Shown piece after piece: positions 28,906-38,757 of a stretch of 64,000 nt of DNA. The position numbers were made by a program, and so were the translations under genes. Location of the stretch: assembly GCF_027213945.1 (NCBI RefSeq), contig NZ_JAPWGW010000002.1:248001-312000 (forward strand), read 5' to 3'. The notes beneath the pieces are model-generated. The model was not told the DNA's origin. It did no database searches and was given only the letters and a program-made list of their open reading frames with translations. The first letter of the stretch is position 1; each line of letters opens with the position of its first letter. The stretch comes from Henriciella marina (GTDB taxonomy: Bacteria; Pseudomonadota; Alphaproteobacteria; Caulobacterales; Hyphomonadaceae).

Positions 28906-31827
28906 ATGTCGATGACGTCACCCGATCTTCGCATGATACGCGTGCGCGGCGCGAAAGAACACAATCTGAAGAATGTCGATGTCGACATCCCCCGCGACAA
29001 GCTTGTCGTGCTGACGGGGCTGTCGGGCTCGGGCAAGTCCTCGCTCGCCTTCGACACCATCTATGCAGAAGGCCAGCGGCGCTATGTCGAGAGCCTCTCT
29101 GCCTATGCGCGGCAGTTCCTTGAGCTGATGCAGAAGCCGGATGTCGAGAGCATTGAGGGCCTCTCGCCTGCCATCTCGATTGAGCAGAAGACCACCTCGA
29201 AGAACCCGCGCTCGACTGTCGGCACCGTGACCGAGATCTACGACTATATGCGCCTCCTCTGGGCGCGTGTCGGCATCCCCTATTCGCCCGCTACCGGCCT
29301 GCCCATCCAGAGCCAGACCGTTTCCGAAATGGTCGACCGGACGATGGACCTGCCGGAGAAGACCCGGCTCTACCTGCTCGCGCCGATGATCCGCGGCCGC
29401 AAGGGCGAGTACAGGAAAGAGTTTGCCGAGCTCCTGAAGAACGGCTTCCAGCGCGTGAAGGTCGACGGCGAGTTCCACGATCTCGAAACCCCGCCGACGC
29501 TCGACAAGAAGTTCAAGCACGACATTGATGTCGTCGTTGACCGCGTCGTCATCCGCGAAGGCATGGAGCAGCGACTCGCAGAAAGTTTCGAGACGGCCCT
29601 CGGCCTCGCCAATGGTATCGCTGTGCTGGAATATGCAGACCTTGAAGACGGCGAGACACAAGCCAAGCGTATCACCTATTCGGCCAATTTCGCCTGTCCT
29701 GTCTCCGGCTTCACCATCCCGGAGATCGAGCCGCGCCTCTTTTCGTTCAACAATCCGTTCGGCGCCTGCCCGGCCTGTGACGGTCTTGGCCAACAGTCCA
29801 AGGTCGACCCTGAACTGGTCGTCCCCGACAAGGATCTGTCGCTCGCCAAAGGGGCTATCGCGCCCTGGGCCCGCGCTGCTTCTCCGTATCAGACCCAAAC
29901 GCTTCAGGCGCTGGCCGACCATTACGACTTTGACCTCGACACAGCCTGGAACAAGTTGAAGCAGAATGTCCGCGACGTTGTGCTTCACGGCACGGACGAT
30001 GAAGAAATCCAGTTTGTCTATGATGACGGCCTCCGCCGCTATGAGGTGAAGAAGACGTTTGAAGGCGTCATTCCGAACCTCAACCGCCGCTACCGCGAAA
30101 CGGACAGCCAGTGGGCGCGCGATGAGATATCCAAGTTTCAGTCCGCCGCCCCCTGCCCGTCCTGCAATGGTAAAAGGCTAAAGCCCGAAGCGCTCGCGGT
30201 GAAGATTGACGGTCTCGATATTTCCGACAGCGCCGAATTCTCGATCAAGCAGGCCGGCGACTGGTTCGGCCAGGTCGTCGACACGCTGAACGACCAGCAA
30301 AAAGAGATCGCCTCGCGCATTTTGAAAGAGATCAACGACCGGCTAATCTTCCTTAATGCGGTCGGCCTCGAATACCTGTCCCTGTCACGCGCGTCCGGCA
30401 CGCTGTCGGGCGGTGAGAGCCAGCGCATCCGTCTCGCCAGCCAGATCGGGTCTGGCCTGCAGGGCGTCCTCTATGTGCTTGATGAGCCAAGCATCGGGCT
30501 CCACCAGCGTGACAATGAACGCCTGCTGGAAACCCTCAAACGCCTGCGCGACCTCGGAAACTCCGTACTCGTGGTGGAGCATGATGAAGACGCCATCCTG
30601 ACCGCTGACCACGTCATCGATATGGGGCCGCGCGCCGGTGTCCATGGCGGCCAGATCATCGCCGAGGGCACGCCAGAGGAAGTCATTTCTCATCCTGACA
30701 GCCTCACCGGCGCATTCCTGTCCGGCAAGGAAGAGATTGCGGTTCCAGCGAAGCGCCGCCTCAAGAAGAAGTCCCGCTCGCTCACCGTCAAAGGCGCGAG
30801 CGGCAACAACCTCAAGAATGTCGACGCGACCATACCGCTCGGCACGTTCACCGCCATTACGGGCGTGTCCGGCGGCGGCAAGTCCACACTGATCATCGAA
30901 ACGCTTTACAAGGCGCTTGCCCGGAAGCTGAACGGTGCCTCACAGGCTCCATCGCCTTATGAGAGTCTCGAAGGCCTCAACCATCTCGACAAAGTCATCG
31001 ACATTGACCAGTCACCGATCGGGCGCACGCCGCGCTCCAACCCGGCGACCTATACGGGTGCTTTCGGGCCGATCCGCGACTGGTTTGCCGGCCTGCCAGA
31101 AGCCAAGGCGCGTGGCTACAAGCCAGGTCGCTTCTCGTTCAACGTGAAAGGTGGGCGCTGCGAAGCCTGTCAGGGCGACGGCGTCATCAAGATCGAGATG
31201 CACTTCCTGCCAGATGTCTATGTCACCTGCGAGACCTGTAACGGCAAGCGCTACAACCGTGAAACGCTGGAAGTCCTCTACAAGGGCAAGTCCATCGCCG
31301 ACGTGCTCGACATGACAGTGGAAGAGGCTGAAAAGTTCTTCCATGCCGTGCCGAGCATCCAGTCCAAGATGGAAACGCTGAGCCGGGTTGGCCTCACCTA
31401 TATCAAGGTGGGGCAGCAGGCGACGACGCTCTCAGGTGGTGAGGCGCAGCGTGTCAAACTTGCAAAAGAGCTGTCGAAACGCGCGACCGGCCGGACCCTC
31501 TATATCCTTGATGAGCCGACGACCGGCCTCCACTTTGAGGATGTCCGCAAGCTTCTCGAAGTGCTGCATGAGCTGGTCGATGCTGGTAATACGGTCGTGG
31601 TGATCGAGCACAATCTCGACGTCATCAAGACGGCCGATCATCTCGTCGATATTGGTCCTGAAGGCGGTGATGGCGGCGGCAAGATTGTTGCTGTCGGCAC
31701 ACCGGAAGAAGTGGCCGCCATTGAAGAAAGCTGGACGGGCCGTTTCCTCGCAGAGACTTTCCGCCGGCAGGATGAGCGCCGCGCATCCTATGCCAGACAG
31801 CTGAAATCAAAACAGGCGGCCGAATAG
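28906..31827 (+). CDS. uvrA: Excinuclease ABC subunit A
   Basis: A 973-residue protein. The ATG at 28906 is preferred: similarity begins just after it ([15 protein letters not shown]), and the 51-codon extension upstream runs through the SOS operator. Two ABC ATPase halves are complete: Walker [14 protein letters not shown] and [11 protein letters not shown], signatures LSGGESQRI and LSGGEAQRV, and two DEPS/DEPT Walker B motifs. Zinc-binding pairs are present (CPSC, CEAC, CETC); the first pair reads CPVS..CPAC, with Ser at one position. UvrA scans DNA for bulky lesions and loads UvrB. The stop codon lies inside an inverted repeat. Confidence 0.97.
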   Translation: MSMTSPDLRMIRVRGAKEHNLKNVDVDIPRDKLVVLTGLSGSGKSSLAFDTIYAEGQRRYVESLSAYARQFLELMQKPDVESIEGLSPAISIEQKTTSKNPRSTVGTVTEIYDYMRLLWARVGIPYSPATGLPIQSQTVSEMVDRTMDLPEKTRLYLLAPMIRGRKGEYRKEFAELLKNGFQRVKVDGEFHDLETPPTLDKKFKHDIDVVVDRVVIREGMEQRLAESFETALGLANGIAVLEYADLEDGETQAKRITYSANFACPVSGFTIPEIEPRLFSFNNPFGACPACDGLGQQSKVDPELVVPDKDLSLAKGAIAPWARAASPYQTQTLQALADHYDFDLDTAWNKLKQNVRDVVLHGTDDEEIQFVYDDGLRRYEVKKTFEGVIPNLNRRYRETDSQWARDEISKFQSAAPCPSCNGKRLKPEALAVKIDGLDISDSAEFSIKQAGDWFGQVVDTLNDQQKEIASRILKEINDRLIFLNAVGLEYLSLSRASGTLSGGESQRIRLASQIGSGLQGVLYVLDEPSIGLHQRDNERLLETLKRLRDLGNSVLVVEHDEDAILTADHVIDMGPRAGVHGGQIIAEGTPEEVISHPDSLTGAFLSGKEEIAVPAKRRLKKKSRSLTVKGASGNNLKNVDATIPLGTFTAITGVSGGGKSTLIIETLYKALARKLNGASQAPSPYESLEGLNHLDKVIDIDQSPIGRTPRSNPATYTGAFGPIRDWFAGLPEAKARGYKPGRFSFNVKGGRCEACQGDGVIKIEMHFLPDVYVTCETCNGKRYNRETLEVLYKGKSIADVLDMTVEEAEKFFHAVPSIQSKMETLSRVGLTYIKVGQQATTLSGGEAQRVKLAKELSKRATGRTLYILDEPTTGLHFEDVRKLLEVLHELVDAGNTVVVIEHNLDVIKTADHLVDIGPEGGDGGGKIVAVGTPEEVAAIEESWTGRFLAETFRRQDERRASYARQLKSKQAAE

Positions 31828-31838
31828 CGCCGCCTGTT
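31811..31838. terminator. Bidirectional terminator hairpin at the uvrA end
   Basis: A perfect 10-base inverted repeat (AACAGGCGGC / GCCGCCTGTT) with an 8-base loop that contains the uvrA stop codon. Read on the minus strand the stem is followed by TTGATTT, a fair U-tract, so it should stop the convergent membrane-protein gene (stop at 31840) best; on the plus strand it is followed only by CTCAGG. Confidence 0.6.
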
Positions 31839-31839
31839 C

Positions 31840-32811
31840 TCAGGCAAAAACGTCTGGGGCCTGTGCGATACCGCCGCCGCGCGGATCAGTCTTCGCGGCC
31901 AGCGATGCCGGTCCCGCCCAGACATAGGCAAGCAATCCGTTGATCGTCAGAAGCACGGCATAGATGCCGACCACACTGGCGATAAAACGTCCTTGCAGGA
32001 CAAAGAAGATCAGTTCTGCTGGGTTCGCTTCGATCTGCTCGATACTGCCAAAGTTCGCCATGAAGATAGAGAAGGTCGCTGCAGCCCCGCCCGAATAGAG
32101 CACCGTGAACACGATCCAGAAAATGATACCAAGGAACACATAAGCGAAGAAAAGCGGCAGGAACCGGCCACGGCTCGCACCCCAGGCATTCAGGAATTGC
32201 AGGCGTTTGTCCCGTACTGTCAGGCCAGCCGCTGGCGACAGGCGAACTGTGCAGTAAAGCCAGCCAAATGCCGCCAGCAGGAAGACGATGGGAACGCTGA
32301 AGCCAAGCGCATAGGTCTCCCCACCCCCGATGCTCATGATCATCGCCCCCAGTAATCCCGCAATGATCGCACTCGCGAGATAGCCAACTATGTTGAACAG
32401 GAACCACATCAGCGCCACGAGCAGTAGCCGGAATTCATCCGCGCCAATACCAATGCTGAACCCCTCTTCGCGGACATAGCGCCGCTGGATCGCCGCTTCA
32501 AACATGGACCAGACCAGCGCTGTCAGCAGCAATAGTCCGATATACGAAAAGACGATGCGGCCCGCCATGCCAGAGATCTCGCGCGTCAACACCACTTCGA
32601 TGTCGTCGCCCGTCAACGCTTCGCGGGCGACTTGAAGCAACACATCAGTGAAGAGCCCGATAAGCGGCTGGAAAAGGACATAGGCCAGCCCGCCCATGAG
32701 GAGCACGGCGAGCAGATAGGCTAGCGCATACTTCCAGATAAAACCGCCTGGCCCGCGCGCCTGGGCAAAATGCAGCATGGCATTCGCGAAACTGAACCTG
32801 TGCTCCACCAT
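31840..32811 (-). CDS. Integral membrane protein of unknown function (323 aa)
   Basis: I do not recognise a characterised family. The protein has about six to seven hydrophobic helices: one near 27-50, a pair around 85-105 and 125-160, then 165-190, 225-250 and 290-310. A short charged linker (about 64-80) lies between helices 1 and 2, and the C-terminal 20 residues are soluble. The layout resembles DUF/GlpQ-membrane-domain-like proteins common in Alphaproteobacteria. It follows a second membrane protein on the same strand after 31 bases, and the two probably form one unit. Confidence 0.6.
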   Translation of the reverse strand: MVEHRFSFANAMLHFAQARGPGGFIWKYALAYLLAVLLMGGLAYVLFQPLIGLFTDVLLQVAREALTGDDIEVVLTREISGMAGRIVFSYIGLLLLTALVWSMFEAAIQRRYVREEGFSIGIGADEFRLLLVALMWFLFNIVGYLASAIIAGLLGAMIMSIGGGETYALGFSVPIVFLLAAFGWLYCTVRLSPAAGLTVRDKRLQFLNAWGASRGRFLPLFFAYVFLGIIFWIVFTVLYSGGAAATFSIFMANFGSIEQIEANPAELIFFVLQGRFIASVVGIYAVLLTINGLLAYVWAGPASLAAKTDPRGGGIAQAPDVFA

Positions 32812-32842
32812 GCCCTCCCCGGACGTGATACAGCTTCAGCAC

Positions 32843-33724
32843 TCAGCCGAAAGTGGTCTCCGCGTCAACTCGGGTTGGCGCGAGCCGCTGATAAAGCGCA
32901 ACCGCGAGACCATGCCCGAGCCAGTAGAACGGTGCGAGGATGAGAAAGGCAAGCGCTGCAAGCCCAGCAAACTCAAGATCACCGAGCGCTTCGGCCGATT
33001 CAGGCGGCGGCGCGTAAACGCTGATAACCGTTATGATCCCGCCAGAATGAAGCACAAACGACGCAATCAGGGACAAGACTAGCCACGGCAGAAGTTGCAG
33101 GCTGACCCAGAGAAGGGCGAGCTTCGAGACATGCTTCGACGTCCACGGCCAACTCCTGAAGATCGTGATGTGACGCTCCGCAATCGTGGCTGCGCCAAAC
33201 AGAAAGAGGCGAAGCCCGAGCCAGATCAGCGCCCCTGCCGATACGACCAGCAACAGGTAAAGGATGATTGCTGCACCAGAACCCGATAACGCATCGATTG
33301 ACCGCCAGACCTCGTCAGCGGCCTGCCCGCTTGCTGACGGGTCATAACCGGACGCGTCGATCAGCACGCCTGCAAAGATCGAGAAAAACAGCGTCATCAG
33401 GAAAATCAGGATGAAATAGAGCCCGTAGACGGCAAGGTTTGCAAGGAACAGCCTGCAGGCGTCTCCCAGAACACCAGACGTGCCGGCCTCCGGCAAAAGC
33501 TGGCGATACATCGTCGCCGACCAGAAGCTGCCGACGAAGATTACGAGCAGCCCCATAGCGAACCAGTAGAACACTGGCTCACCGCCTTCGCTTGCCAGGC
33601 GGTTCACATAACTTTGCGCGAAGACGGCCGACGCCATAAGCAGAAGGCCCGGCAGGGTCGGCAGCGCCACCTTGCGCGCATGGCTAAGAGCGTCTCTCGA
33701 GATGGAGGCGGTATGTAAGGCCAA
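32843..33724 (-). CDS. Integral membrane protein of unknown function (293 aa)
   Basis: Not recognised. It has six hydrophobic segments, near residues 20-45, 52-75, 95-125, 150-180, 205-235 and 250-280. The last one ends in LAPFYWLGHGLAVALYQRLAP, similar in position and style to the end of the neighbouring 323-residue protein, so the two could be distant paralogues or partners. No catalytic motif, signal-peptide cleavage site or repeat is visible. It starts upstream of its partner in a likely two-gene unit. Confidence 0.6.
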   Translation of the reverse strand: MALHTASISRDALSHARKVALPTLPGLLLMASAVFAQSYVNRLASEGGEPVFYWFAMGLLVIFVGSFWSATMYRQLLPEAGTSGVLGDACRLFLANLAVYGLYFILIFLMTLFFSIFAGVLIDASGYDPSASGQAADEVWRSIDALSGSGAAIILYLLLVVSAGALIWLGLRLFLFGAATIAERHITIFRSWPWTSKHVSKLALLWVSLQLLPWLVLSLIASFVLHSGGIITVISVYAPPPESAEALGDLEFAGLAALAFLILAPFYWLGHGLAVALYQRLAPTRVDAETTFG

Positions 33725-33859
33725 GGCCGCTACCCTGCTTGCAAAGATACTGAATTCACGCCTCTAGGCTAAGCATGCAGGCCGGGTACAAGTCGACTGA
33801 AAATGGCCGTGGCAGGACATCGTGTCCCACCACGCCATTCAATTCAGAACTGGCGTCGT

Positions 33860-34132
33860 CTAGTTGTCGCGGCGTGCGTCTGGCAGACGGTCATTGATAT
33901 CGTCGCGAATGTCGAGCACAGCCACGATAAGACCGCAGATGACGCTTGCAAGGATCCAGCCGGCAATCGTGAAACCGGCGATTTCTGCGACACGTGCCAG
34001 GTCACCGCTCAGGCCGTATTCTGCTGCGAACACCCCATCCTGATAGATGCCCAGCAAGACACCGCACACGATGATCGCCAAGTAGGCAACATAAACCATC
34101 GCCCGGAAACTGTTGATAATAAAGAATTTCAC
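33860..34132 (-). CDS. Small membrane protein of unknown function (90 aa)
   Basis: A 90-residue protein with two hydrophobic helices (about 12-30 and 48-72) separated by a short acidic loop, and a charged Asp/Arg tail. The start MKFFIINSFRAMVYVAYLAI is plausible for an inner-membrane protein. No family is recognised. It is 32 bases downstream of the small lipoprotein gene on the same strand and may be co-expressed with it. Confidence 0.5.
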   Translation of the reverse strand: MKFFIINSFRAMVYVAYLAIIVCGVLLGIYQDGVFAAEYGLSGDLARVAEIAGFTIAGWILASVICGLIVAVLDIRDDINDRLPDARRDN

Positions 34133-34164
34133 GTCACACCCCCAAAAATACCATGGCCGCTGGA

Positions 34165-34473
34165 TTATTCCTGGCCAAATGCGCAGCGCGGTGCTGCCTC
34201 GAAGATGAAAGCGAAGATCTGTTCCTGCTCCCTTGCAGAGTTCCCCGGTATTGAAATCTCCTGCTCGCCACCATTCCTGGCGATGTCGGCAAATTTGGCA
34301 AAAAGCTCGTCATCGAGCGAATCTTCAGCCGCGTCGGTCAGGCACGCACATTCTGCTGCTTCCATGCCGACTTCCGTCTCGCAAAACTTCATGATGGCCC
34401 TGCGGTCACCAGAACTTCCGTCGCAGGCTACCAGGACGAAGCTGGCAAGCAGGACTGAGACTGGAAATTTCAT
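34165..34473 (-). CDS. Small lipoprotein, Cys-rich, unknown function
   Basis: A 102-residue protein; the ATG at 34473 puts a lipoprotein signal (MKFPVSVLLASFVLVAC) at the N-terminus with lipobox LVAC. The mature part is acidic and has four cysteines, including FCETEVGMEAAECACL and a late APRCAF, which could form two disulfides in the periplasm. This Cys spacing is reminiscent of small periplasmic helical hairpin proteins but I cannot name the family. Confidence 0.6.
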   Translation of the reverse strand: MKFPVSVLLASFVLVACDGSSGDRRAIMKFCETEVGMEAAECACLTDAAEDSLDDELFAKFADIARNGGEQEISIPGNSAREQEQIFAFIFEAAPRCAFGQE

Positions 34474-34548
34474 TTTTGCTTCCTTCTGAGGCTTTCTAGC
34501 CAATAGGGTTCTGACGAACCCGGTAGAGATTCCAGGGAAAAACCGATC

Positions 34549-35286
34549 TTATTCCCGACGGAGAATACGGTCGAAGCTTATTCGGCCTCGCCGCTTCCGA
34601 AGGAAATCAGCCTTCACCGCATCGCGATCATAGTCGTCCTTAACCCACGCCATAAAGTCTTTTCCCGTCTCGCGCGAGCTGTCCAGATAGGCTTCGAAGA
34701 ACGCGTCCAGCATTCCGGTCTTGCCGGATTTGACGTGCAGGTAGCGACCAGACAGCTGTTTGAGCGCCTTTTCGACCGGCATGCCCTGCCGGAATATCAT
34801 GTAGAAGGCACTCATCAGACCGGCCCGGTCCGCACCCGATTTGCAGTGCATCAGCGCCGGATACTCAATCGTTTCAAAAAGGTTGCGTGCCGCCTCAATG
34901 CGCTCAACCGTCGGCGTATCGCGTGAAAAGACCTGAAAATCGACGAGTTTTATGCCGACCGCTTCGCAGGCTTCCTTCTCAAGGAGATAATACCCCTTGG
35001 TGCTCTCACCGCGCAGATTGATGATCGTCTTGATGCCTCGTGCGCGCGCATGTTCTGCCACCTGCCGAGGGTTCGGCTGGTTGGAACGCCACATTTCGGG
35101 GCTGATCTGATGCAGGTTCTGAAAGCCTTCCCGCAGAAAGCCATGATCACCGAGCACCATCTCCAGCTGGGCACGGCGCCGCCCCTCTGCCGTAGCCAGA
35201 TCTGCCGCAATGTGAGGCGGCTTCTTGCGCTTCTTCTTTTTCTTCGGCGCGGCTTTGCGCTCAGGCTCTTGGTCAGGCTGGGTCAT
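34549..35286 (-). CDS. Dual-specificity/tyrosine phosphatase-like protein
   Basis: A 245-residue protein. I begin at the ATG at 35286; a longer frame upstream would overlap the next gene's control region. After a Lys-rich stretch (KAAPKKKKKRKKPP) and a helical linker, the phosphatase domain has MWRSNQPNPRQVAEHARARG, IKTIINLRGES and the P-loop HCKSGADRAG, which gives the CX5R motif. This is the pattern of the DSP family found fused to or near lipid-related genes in Proteobacteria; substrates may be phosphoproteins or phosphoinositide-like lipids. It is divergent from the PapD-like chaperone gene. Confidence 0.82.
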   Translation of the reverse strand: MTQPDQEPERKAAPKKKKKRKKPPHIAADLATAEGRRRAQLEMVLGDHGFLREGFQNLHQISPEMWRSNQPNPRQVAEHARARGIKTIINLRGESTKGYYLLEKEACEAVGIKLVDFQVFSRDTPTVERIEAARNLFETIEYPALMHCKSGADRAGLMSAFYMIFRQGMPVEKALKQLSGRYLHVKSGKTGMLDAFFEAYLDSSRETGKDFMAWVKDDYDRDAVKADFLRKRRGRISFDRILRRE

Positions 35287-35422
35287 CGCTGTTTTGGCTA
35301 ACCAAGCCCGGCGTCCGGCGCAAGCTTGGCGCGCACGACGTGTCTCTAAACCACCCGGTAACCGGGGCCACCTAGCTTCACCGTCATCGTACACCAATGC
35401 GTCCAATCAACTGGGACAGGAC

Positions 35423-36253
35423 ATGAAGCTCACCCGCTCAATTCGCGCAGCTCTTCTCCTGCTCGCCTGTCTGGCCGGACTCTCTATTCCAGCTCACGGC
35501 AGGCAGGTCTCGCTTGAGCCGACGTCGCTGGAACTGAGTGCCGCCCCCGGAGACCGCGAACGTGCCTTCGTCACTCTGCAGAATGACAGCCCGGATGAGA
35601 CGGTCGAACTCACCATCGGTCTTACTGACTGGACCATTAGCGCCGAAGGTCAGCTCGAACTTGAACCGCCCGGTGATGCGCCGGACAGCATGGTAGACTG
35701 GGTCCGCTTCAGCCCAGCCTATATCTCACTCGCGCCCGGCGAATCCCGCGAAATCCTCGTAGACATCAAAATTCCTGACACGGCGGCACCTGCAGGCTCG
35801 CGCAGGATTGCCCTCCTCGCCTCAGCGATTGCACCTGTGACAACGTCAGACGGCGGCAGCCTTCTTCGAAAGATCGAGGAAACCAGCCTTATCTATCTCA
35901 CCGGCCCGGACGCGAAGAGCCTGCCCGTCATTGAGGCCGTCACGCACGTTCTGCTCGCAGACGGCTCAACCGCGCTTCGTCTGGAGGTCTCAAATACAGG
36001 AACGGCCCATGCGCGCCTTCAGGGCACGATCCAGATGGACGCGAATGGCGACACCACATCTTTGCCCCTGGCAAGCCTCGTTGTGCTGCCAGAAACCCGC
36101 CGGGCATTCCTCATCCCGCTCGCTGAGCCGCTTTCAGAAAATGCGATGGTATCGGCCAGCCTGACCAACACTCACGCTCGGCAGCATGAAAGCGGACGAG
36201 CGGACCTCTTACGCTATTCCGCGCCGCTTGGTGAGGCCGCACCGCTCAGGTAG
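35423..36253 (+). CDS. PapD-like periplasmic chaperone (fimbrial-type)
   Basis: A 276-residue protein; the ATG at 35423 is preceded by GGGACAGG and begins a clean Sec signal (MKLTRSIRAALLLLACLAG, cleaved near AHG). The mature part looks like the N-terminal immunoglobulin-like domain of pilus chaperones: VSLEPTSLELSAAPGDRERAFVTLQNDSP, then FSPAYISLAPGESREILVDIKIP, the conserved P-x-x-x-x-L-x-PG pattern. The second domain is less clear. No usher or pilin gene is nearby, so it may be an orphan chaperone. Its last 40 bases overlap the end of maf on the other strand. Confidence 0.72.
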   Translation: MKLTRSIRAALLLLACLAGLSIPAHGRQVSLEPTSLELSAAPGDRERAFVTLQNDSPDETVELTIGLTDWTISAEGQLELEPPGDAPDSMVDWVRFSPAYISLAPGESREILVDIKIPDTAAPAGSRRIALLASAIAPVTTSDGGSLLRKIEETSLIYLTGPDAKSLPVIEAVTHVLLADGSTALRLEVSNTGTAHARLQGTIQMDANGDTTSLPLASLVVLPETRRAFLIPLAEPLSENAMVSASLTNTHARQHESGRADLLRYSAPLGEAAPLR

Positions 36254-36825
36254 CCAAGCCCCTGCAACATCGACACCGCCTCATAAAGCGGAAGCCCAAC
36301 GATCGCTGTGTAGGATCCGTTTATCCGCCGCACGAAAGGCGCCGCCTGCCCCTGTATCGCATAGCCGCCTGCCTTACCGACACCGTCGCCGTCATGCGCG
36401 TAGTGTTCGATCTCGTTAGTGGTGAGCCGTTTGAACAGGACGCGGGAGCGGACAGCCCGCAGAGATATCCGCCCATCTGGCGCACAGACGGCAAGGCCGG
36501 AAATGACCTGATGTGCGCGGCCAGACAGCATTTGCAGGCAATCGATCACTTCATCCGTGTCGCCCGCCTTGGGCAGGATGCGCCGCCCCATTGCGACGAC
36601 TGTGTCACCCGCCAGCGTAAAACTTCCCGCCTGGTGCACGCGCAGCGCCTTTTCGCGCGCCAGGCGTTCGGCCAGCGCAGCGGGCGTCTCATCTTTTAGC
36701 GGAGTTTCGTCGATATCGGCCGGCCGGACCTCATCGGGCACAATTCCGGCCTGCGCCAGCAAGTCGAGCCGCCTTGGACTCGCGCTCGCCAGGATCAGGG
36801 GCGCGCGCGTCGCAGGCTTGATCAC
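36214..36825 (-). CDS. maf: Maf-family nucleotide pyrophosphatase
   Basis: A 203-residue protein that hydrolyses non-canonical or excess nucleoside triphosphates. LILASASPRRLDLLAQAG is the Maf N-terminus (SxSPRR phosphate-binding loop), FTLAGDTVVAMG carries the catalytic Asp, and GYAIQGQAAPFVRRINGSYTAIVGLP is the C-terminal signature. The start is a GTG that shares its G with the infA stop (TAGTG), so the two are translationally coupled; the pair infA-maf is common in Alphaproteobacteria. The 3' end overlaps the chaperone gene. Confidence 0.93.
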   Translation of the reverse strand: MIKPATRAPLILASASPRRLDLLAQAGIVPDEVRPADIDETPLKDETPAALAERLAREKALRVHQAGSFTLAGDTVVAMGRRILPKAGDTDEVIDCLQMLSGRAHQVISGLAVCAPDGRISLRAVRSRVLFKRLTTNEIEHYAHDGDGVGKAGGYAIQGQAAPFVRRINGSYTAIVGLPLYEAVSMLQGLGYLSGAASPSGAE

Positions 36826-37043
36826 TATTTGAAGCGATAGGTGATCCGGCCCTTGGTCAGATCGTAAGGCGTCATTTCAACGAGGACCTTGTCGCCCGTC
36901 AGGATGCGGATGCGGTTCTTGCGCATCTTGCCAGCCGTATAGCCGATAATTTCGTGATCATTCTCCAGCTTCACGCGGAAAGTCGCGTTCGGCAGAAGCT
37001 CCATGATCGTTCCGTTGAACTCAATCAGTTCTTCTTTTGACAT
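36825..37043 (-). CDS. infA: Translation initiation factor IF-1
   Basis: A 72-residue S1/OB-fold protein. The ATG at 37043 gives the canonical [19 protein letters not shown]; the 30-codon extension upstream is not family sequence. [20 protein letters not shown] and the end GRITYRFK are diagnostic. It binds the ribosomal A site during initiation. It lies directly before maf with a one-base overlap. Confidence 0.97.
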   Translation of the reverse strand: MSKEELIEFNGTIMELLPNATFRVKLENDHEIIGYTAGKMRKNRIRILTGDKVLVEMTPYDLTKGRITYRFK

Positions 37044-37197
37044 TGGCACTCCTTGTTTAGCCGCAGCGACTGTCAACCATCTCTGCGGGCCAGATATGGC
37101 GCGGTTCGTAACTTTCGTCACCTGTAAGGGCAAGCCGTAAAAGGCAACGCGGCTACACCGGCGCGTTGCGTCTGGTAACGGCTTGGAGAGGAATTTG

Positions 37198-37260
37198 GTG
37201 TCAGATTACGAAAATTCAATTCCTGGTGTGAATGATGCCGCATCGTCTCGCGACCCATAA
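37198..37260 (+). CDS. Possible 20-codon leader ORF before the histidine kinase
   Basis: GTG at 37198 is preceded by GGAGAGGAA at a good distance (TTT between), a stronger ribosome site than that of the kinase. It codes [20 protein letters not shown] and stops at 37260, 29 bases inside the kinase gene in another frame. It could couple translation to the kinase start at 37232. Coding is not proven; no homology is known. Confidence 0.25.
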   Translation: MSDYENSIPGVNDAASSRDP

Positions 37261-38275
37261 TGCCTTGCCAGCTGGCTCGGCCCTCTTGAATTTCCGCCAT
37301 CTCGTTGACGGCATGCTGACCCCGTACATGATCATGGATCGAAGCCTGACCATCATGTATGCGAACCAGGCCTATCTCGACTCCGTTGAGCGCAAGCTGG
37401 CCGACATCGCGGGCAAGAATATCTTCCACGCCTTCCCCGACACAGATGACCGGACTGCACCGGTCCGCGAAAAATTCATCCGGACTTTGAACGGTGAGAC
37501 GACGCGACTCGACCGGACCCATTACCATTTCCGACATGCCGACGGCACTGTCAGCACCAAATGCTGGCAATGCGTGCAGACCCCTTATTACGGCATTGAT
37601 GGTGAGGTCGCCTATATCGTCCAGCACGCTGAGGACATTACAGAATCGGACAAGCTCCACGAAAGAAACGAGATAATCCAGCAGGAGCTTGATCACCGCG
37701 TAAAGAACATCTTCTCGGTGATACAGGCTGTTGCGATGCTCTCCGGCAACCAGGCCGAGAGTATCGAGGAATTCCGTAATGAATTCGCCTCCCGCCTTGC
37801 TGCCATGGGCCGCACACATGACCAGCTTCGCGACAATCAATGGGACGGGCTTGGCCTTCACGCCATCCTGAAAGATGGGCTGGATCAATTCTGTGGCCGC
37901 AATTGCGACCGCGTTACCATTTGTGGTCCTGACTTTCAGCTTGGTCCGCGCGGCGCCCAGCATGCCTCTCTTCTGGTGCATGAAATGGCGACGAATGCCG
38001 CAAAGTATGGCTGCTTTTCTGTCCCCGGCGGAACACTGCGCATCGAGACATCTCGCGGCGATGATGAGTACTGCTTCAAGGTCTGCTGGAAGGAAAGCGG
38101 CCTGTCTGGCGTGACCGCGCCTGAAACGACCGGTTTCGGCTCCCAGCTCTTCAGCTTCATGCCGAATGTGAGCTTTGAGCGTACATTTGAGGAAGATGGC
38201 CTTCGGCTGGAGCTGACAGCCCGGCTCCTTCACCCTCTGAAACAACCTGAAGAAATCGAATTTCCGAAAGCCTAG
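37232..38275 (+). CDS. PAS-domain HWE/HisKA_2-type sensor histidine kinase
   Basis: A 347-residue soluble kinase. Residues about 20-140 form a PAS domain ([14 protein letters not shown]...IMYANQAYL, then [13 protein letters not shown] at its C-cap). The phosphoacceptor is His155 in [16 protein letters not shown], the HWE-family H-box, and the ATPase domain has [12 protein letters not shown] (N-box) and CWKESGLSG (the W-x-E motif) with GFGSQLF. HWE kinases are common in Alphaproteobacteria and often feed PhyR-type general stress signalling. No response regulator is adjacent. It sits, in opposite orientation, between infA and UPF0262, and its stop overlaps the UPF0262 stop by 4 bases. Confidence 0.88.
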   Translation: MMPHRLATHNALPAGSALLNFRHLVDGMLTPYMIMDRSLTIMYANQAYLDSVERKLADIAGKNIFHAFPDTDDRTAPVREKFIRTLNGETTRLDRTHYHFRHADGTVSTKCWQCVQTPYYGIDGEVAYIVQHAEDITESDKLHERNEIIQQELDHRVKNIFSVIQAVAMLSGNQAESIEEFRNEFASRLAAMGRTHDQLRDNQWDGLGLHAILKDGLDQFCGRNCDRVTICGPDFQLGPRGAQHASLLVHEMATNAAKYGCFSVPGGTLRIETSRGDDEYCFKVCWKESGLSGVTAPETTGFGSQLFSFMPNVSFERTFEEDGLRLELTARLLHPLKQPEEIEFPKA

Positions 38276-38757
38276 GTTGGCGACCGCGTCTGTCCGGCAT
38301 GCAGCGCGCAGATCAGCGTGAACAGCCGCCGCGATGTATCGAAATCGACATCAATCTTGTTCTCCAGCCGCTCGGCCAGCAGCGTGGAGCCCTCATTGTG
38401 GATTCCGCGGCGGGCCATGTCGATCGCTTCAATCTGATGCGGGGACTGCGTCTTGATCGCCGAATAATAGTTCTCACAGATCATGAAGTAATCGCGGATG
38501 ATCCCACGAAACGGAGAGACTGACAGGATGAACATGTGGACCTTGGTCTGGTCCTCCAGCCGGATATCAAAGACCAGCTTGCGCTCCATCATTGAGAGAT
38601 GCAGCACATAGGGCCCGCGCTCATCGTCTCTTACACCGAACGAGTTTTCCTCGATCAGGTCAAAGATGGCCACCCGCCGCTCATGCTCAGCGTCAGGGCC
38701 GCTCGATGACAGCGTCTCTTCATCAATCTCGACGGCAACAAGGCGCTTATCTGCCAT
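38272..38757 (-). CDS. UPF0262 family protein
   Basis: A 161-residue protein; the ATG at 38757 begins the family N-terminus [44 protein letters not shown] and [18 protein letters not shown] are the conserved segments of UPF0262, a family largely confined to Alphaproteobacteria and always found near hisD. Function unknown. It overlaps hisD by 11 bases, so they are translationally linked. Confidence 0.92.
   Translation of the reverse strand: MADKRLVAVEIDEETLSSSGPDAEHERRVAIFDLIEENSFGVRDDERGPYVLHLSMMERKLVFDIRLEDQTKVHMFILSVSPFRGIIRDYFMICENYYSAIKTQSPHQIEAIDMARRGIHNEGSTLLAERLENKIDVDFDTSRRLFTLICALHAGQTRSPT

Noticed and set aside
28913-29800. UvrA first zinc pair reads CPVS, as a loss of zinc ligand
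   Set aside because: From memory this CPVSGFTI form is common in alphaproteobacterial UvrA, so it is not unusual for the group.
28918-29988. Minus-strand open frame of 356 codons opposite uvrA
   Set aside because: Antisense of conserved UvrA codons, with no recognised domain.
37118-38245. Minus-strand open frame of 375 codons opposite the histidine kinase
   Set aside because: No motif; the plus strand has clear PAS, H-box and N-box. The frame only appears because of GC-rich third positions.
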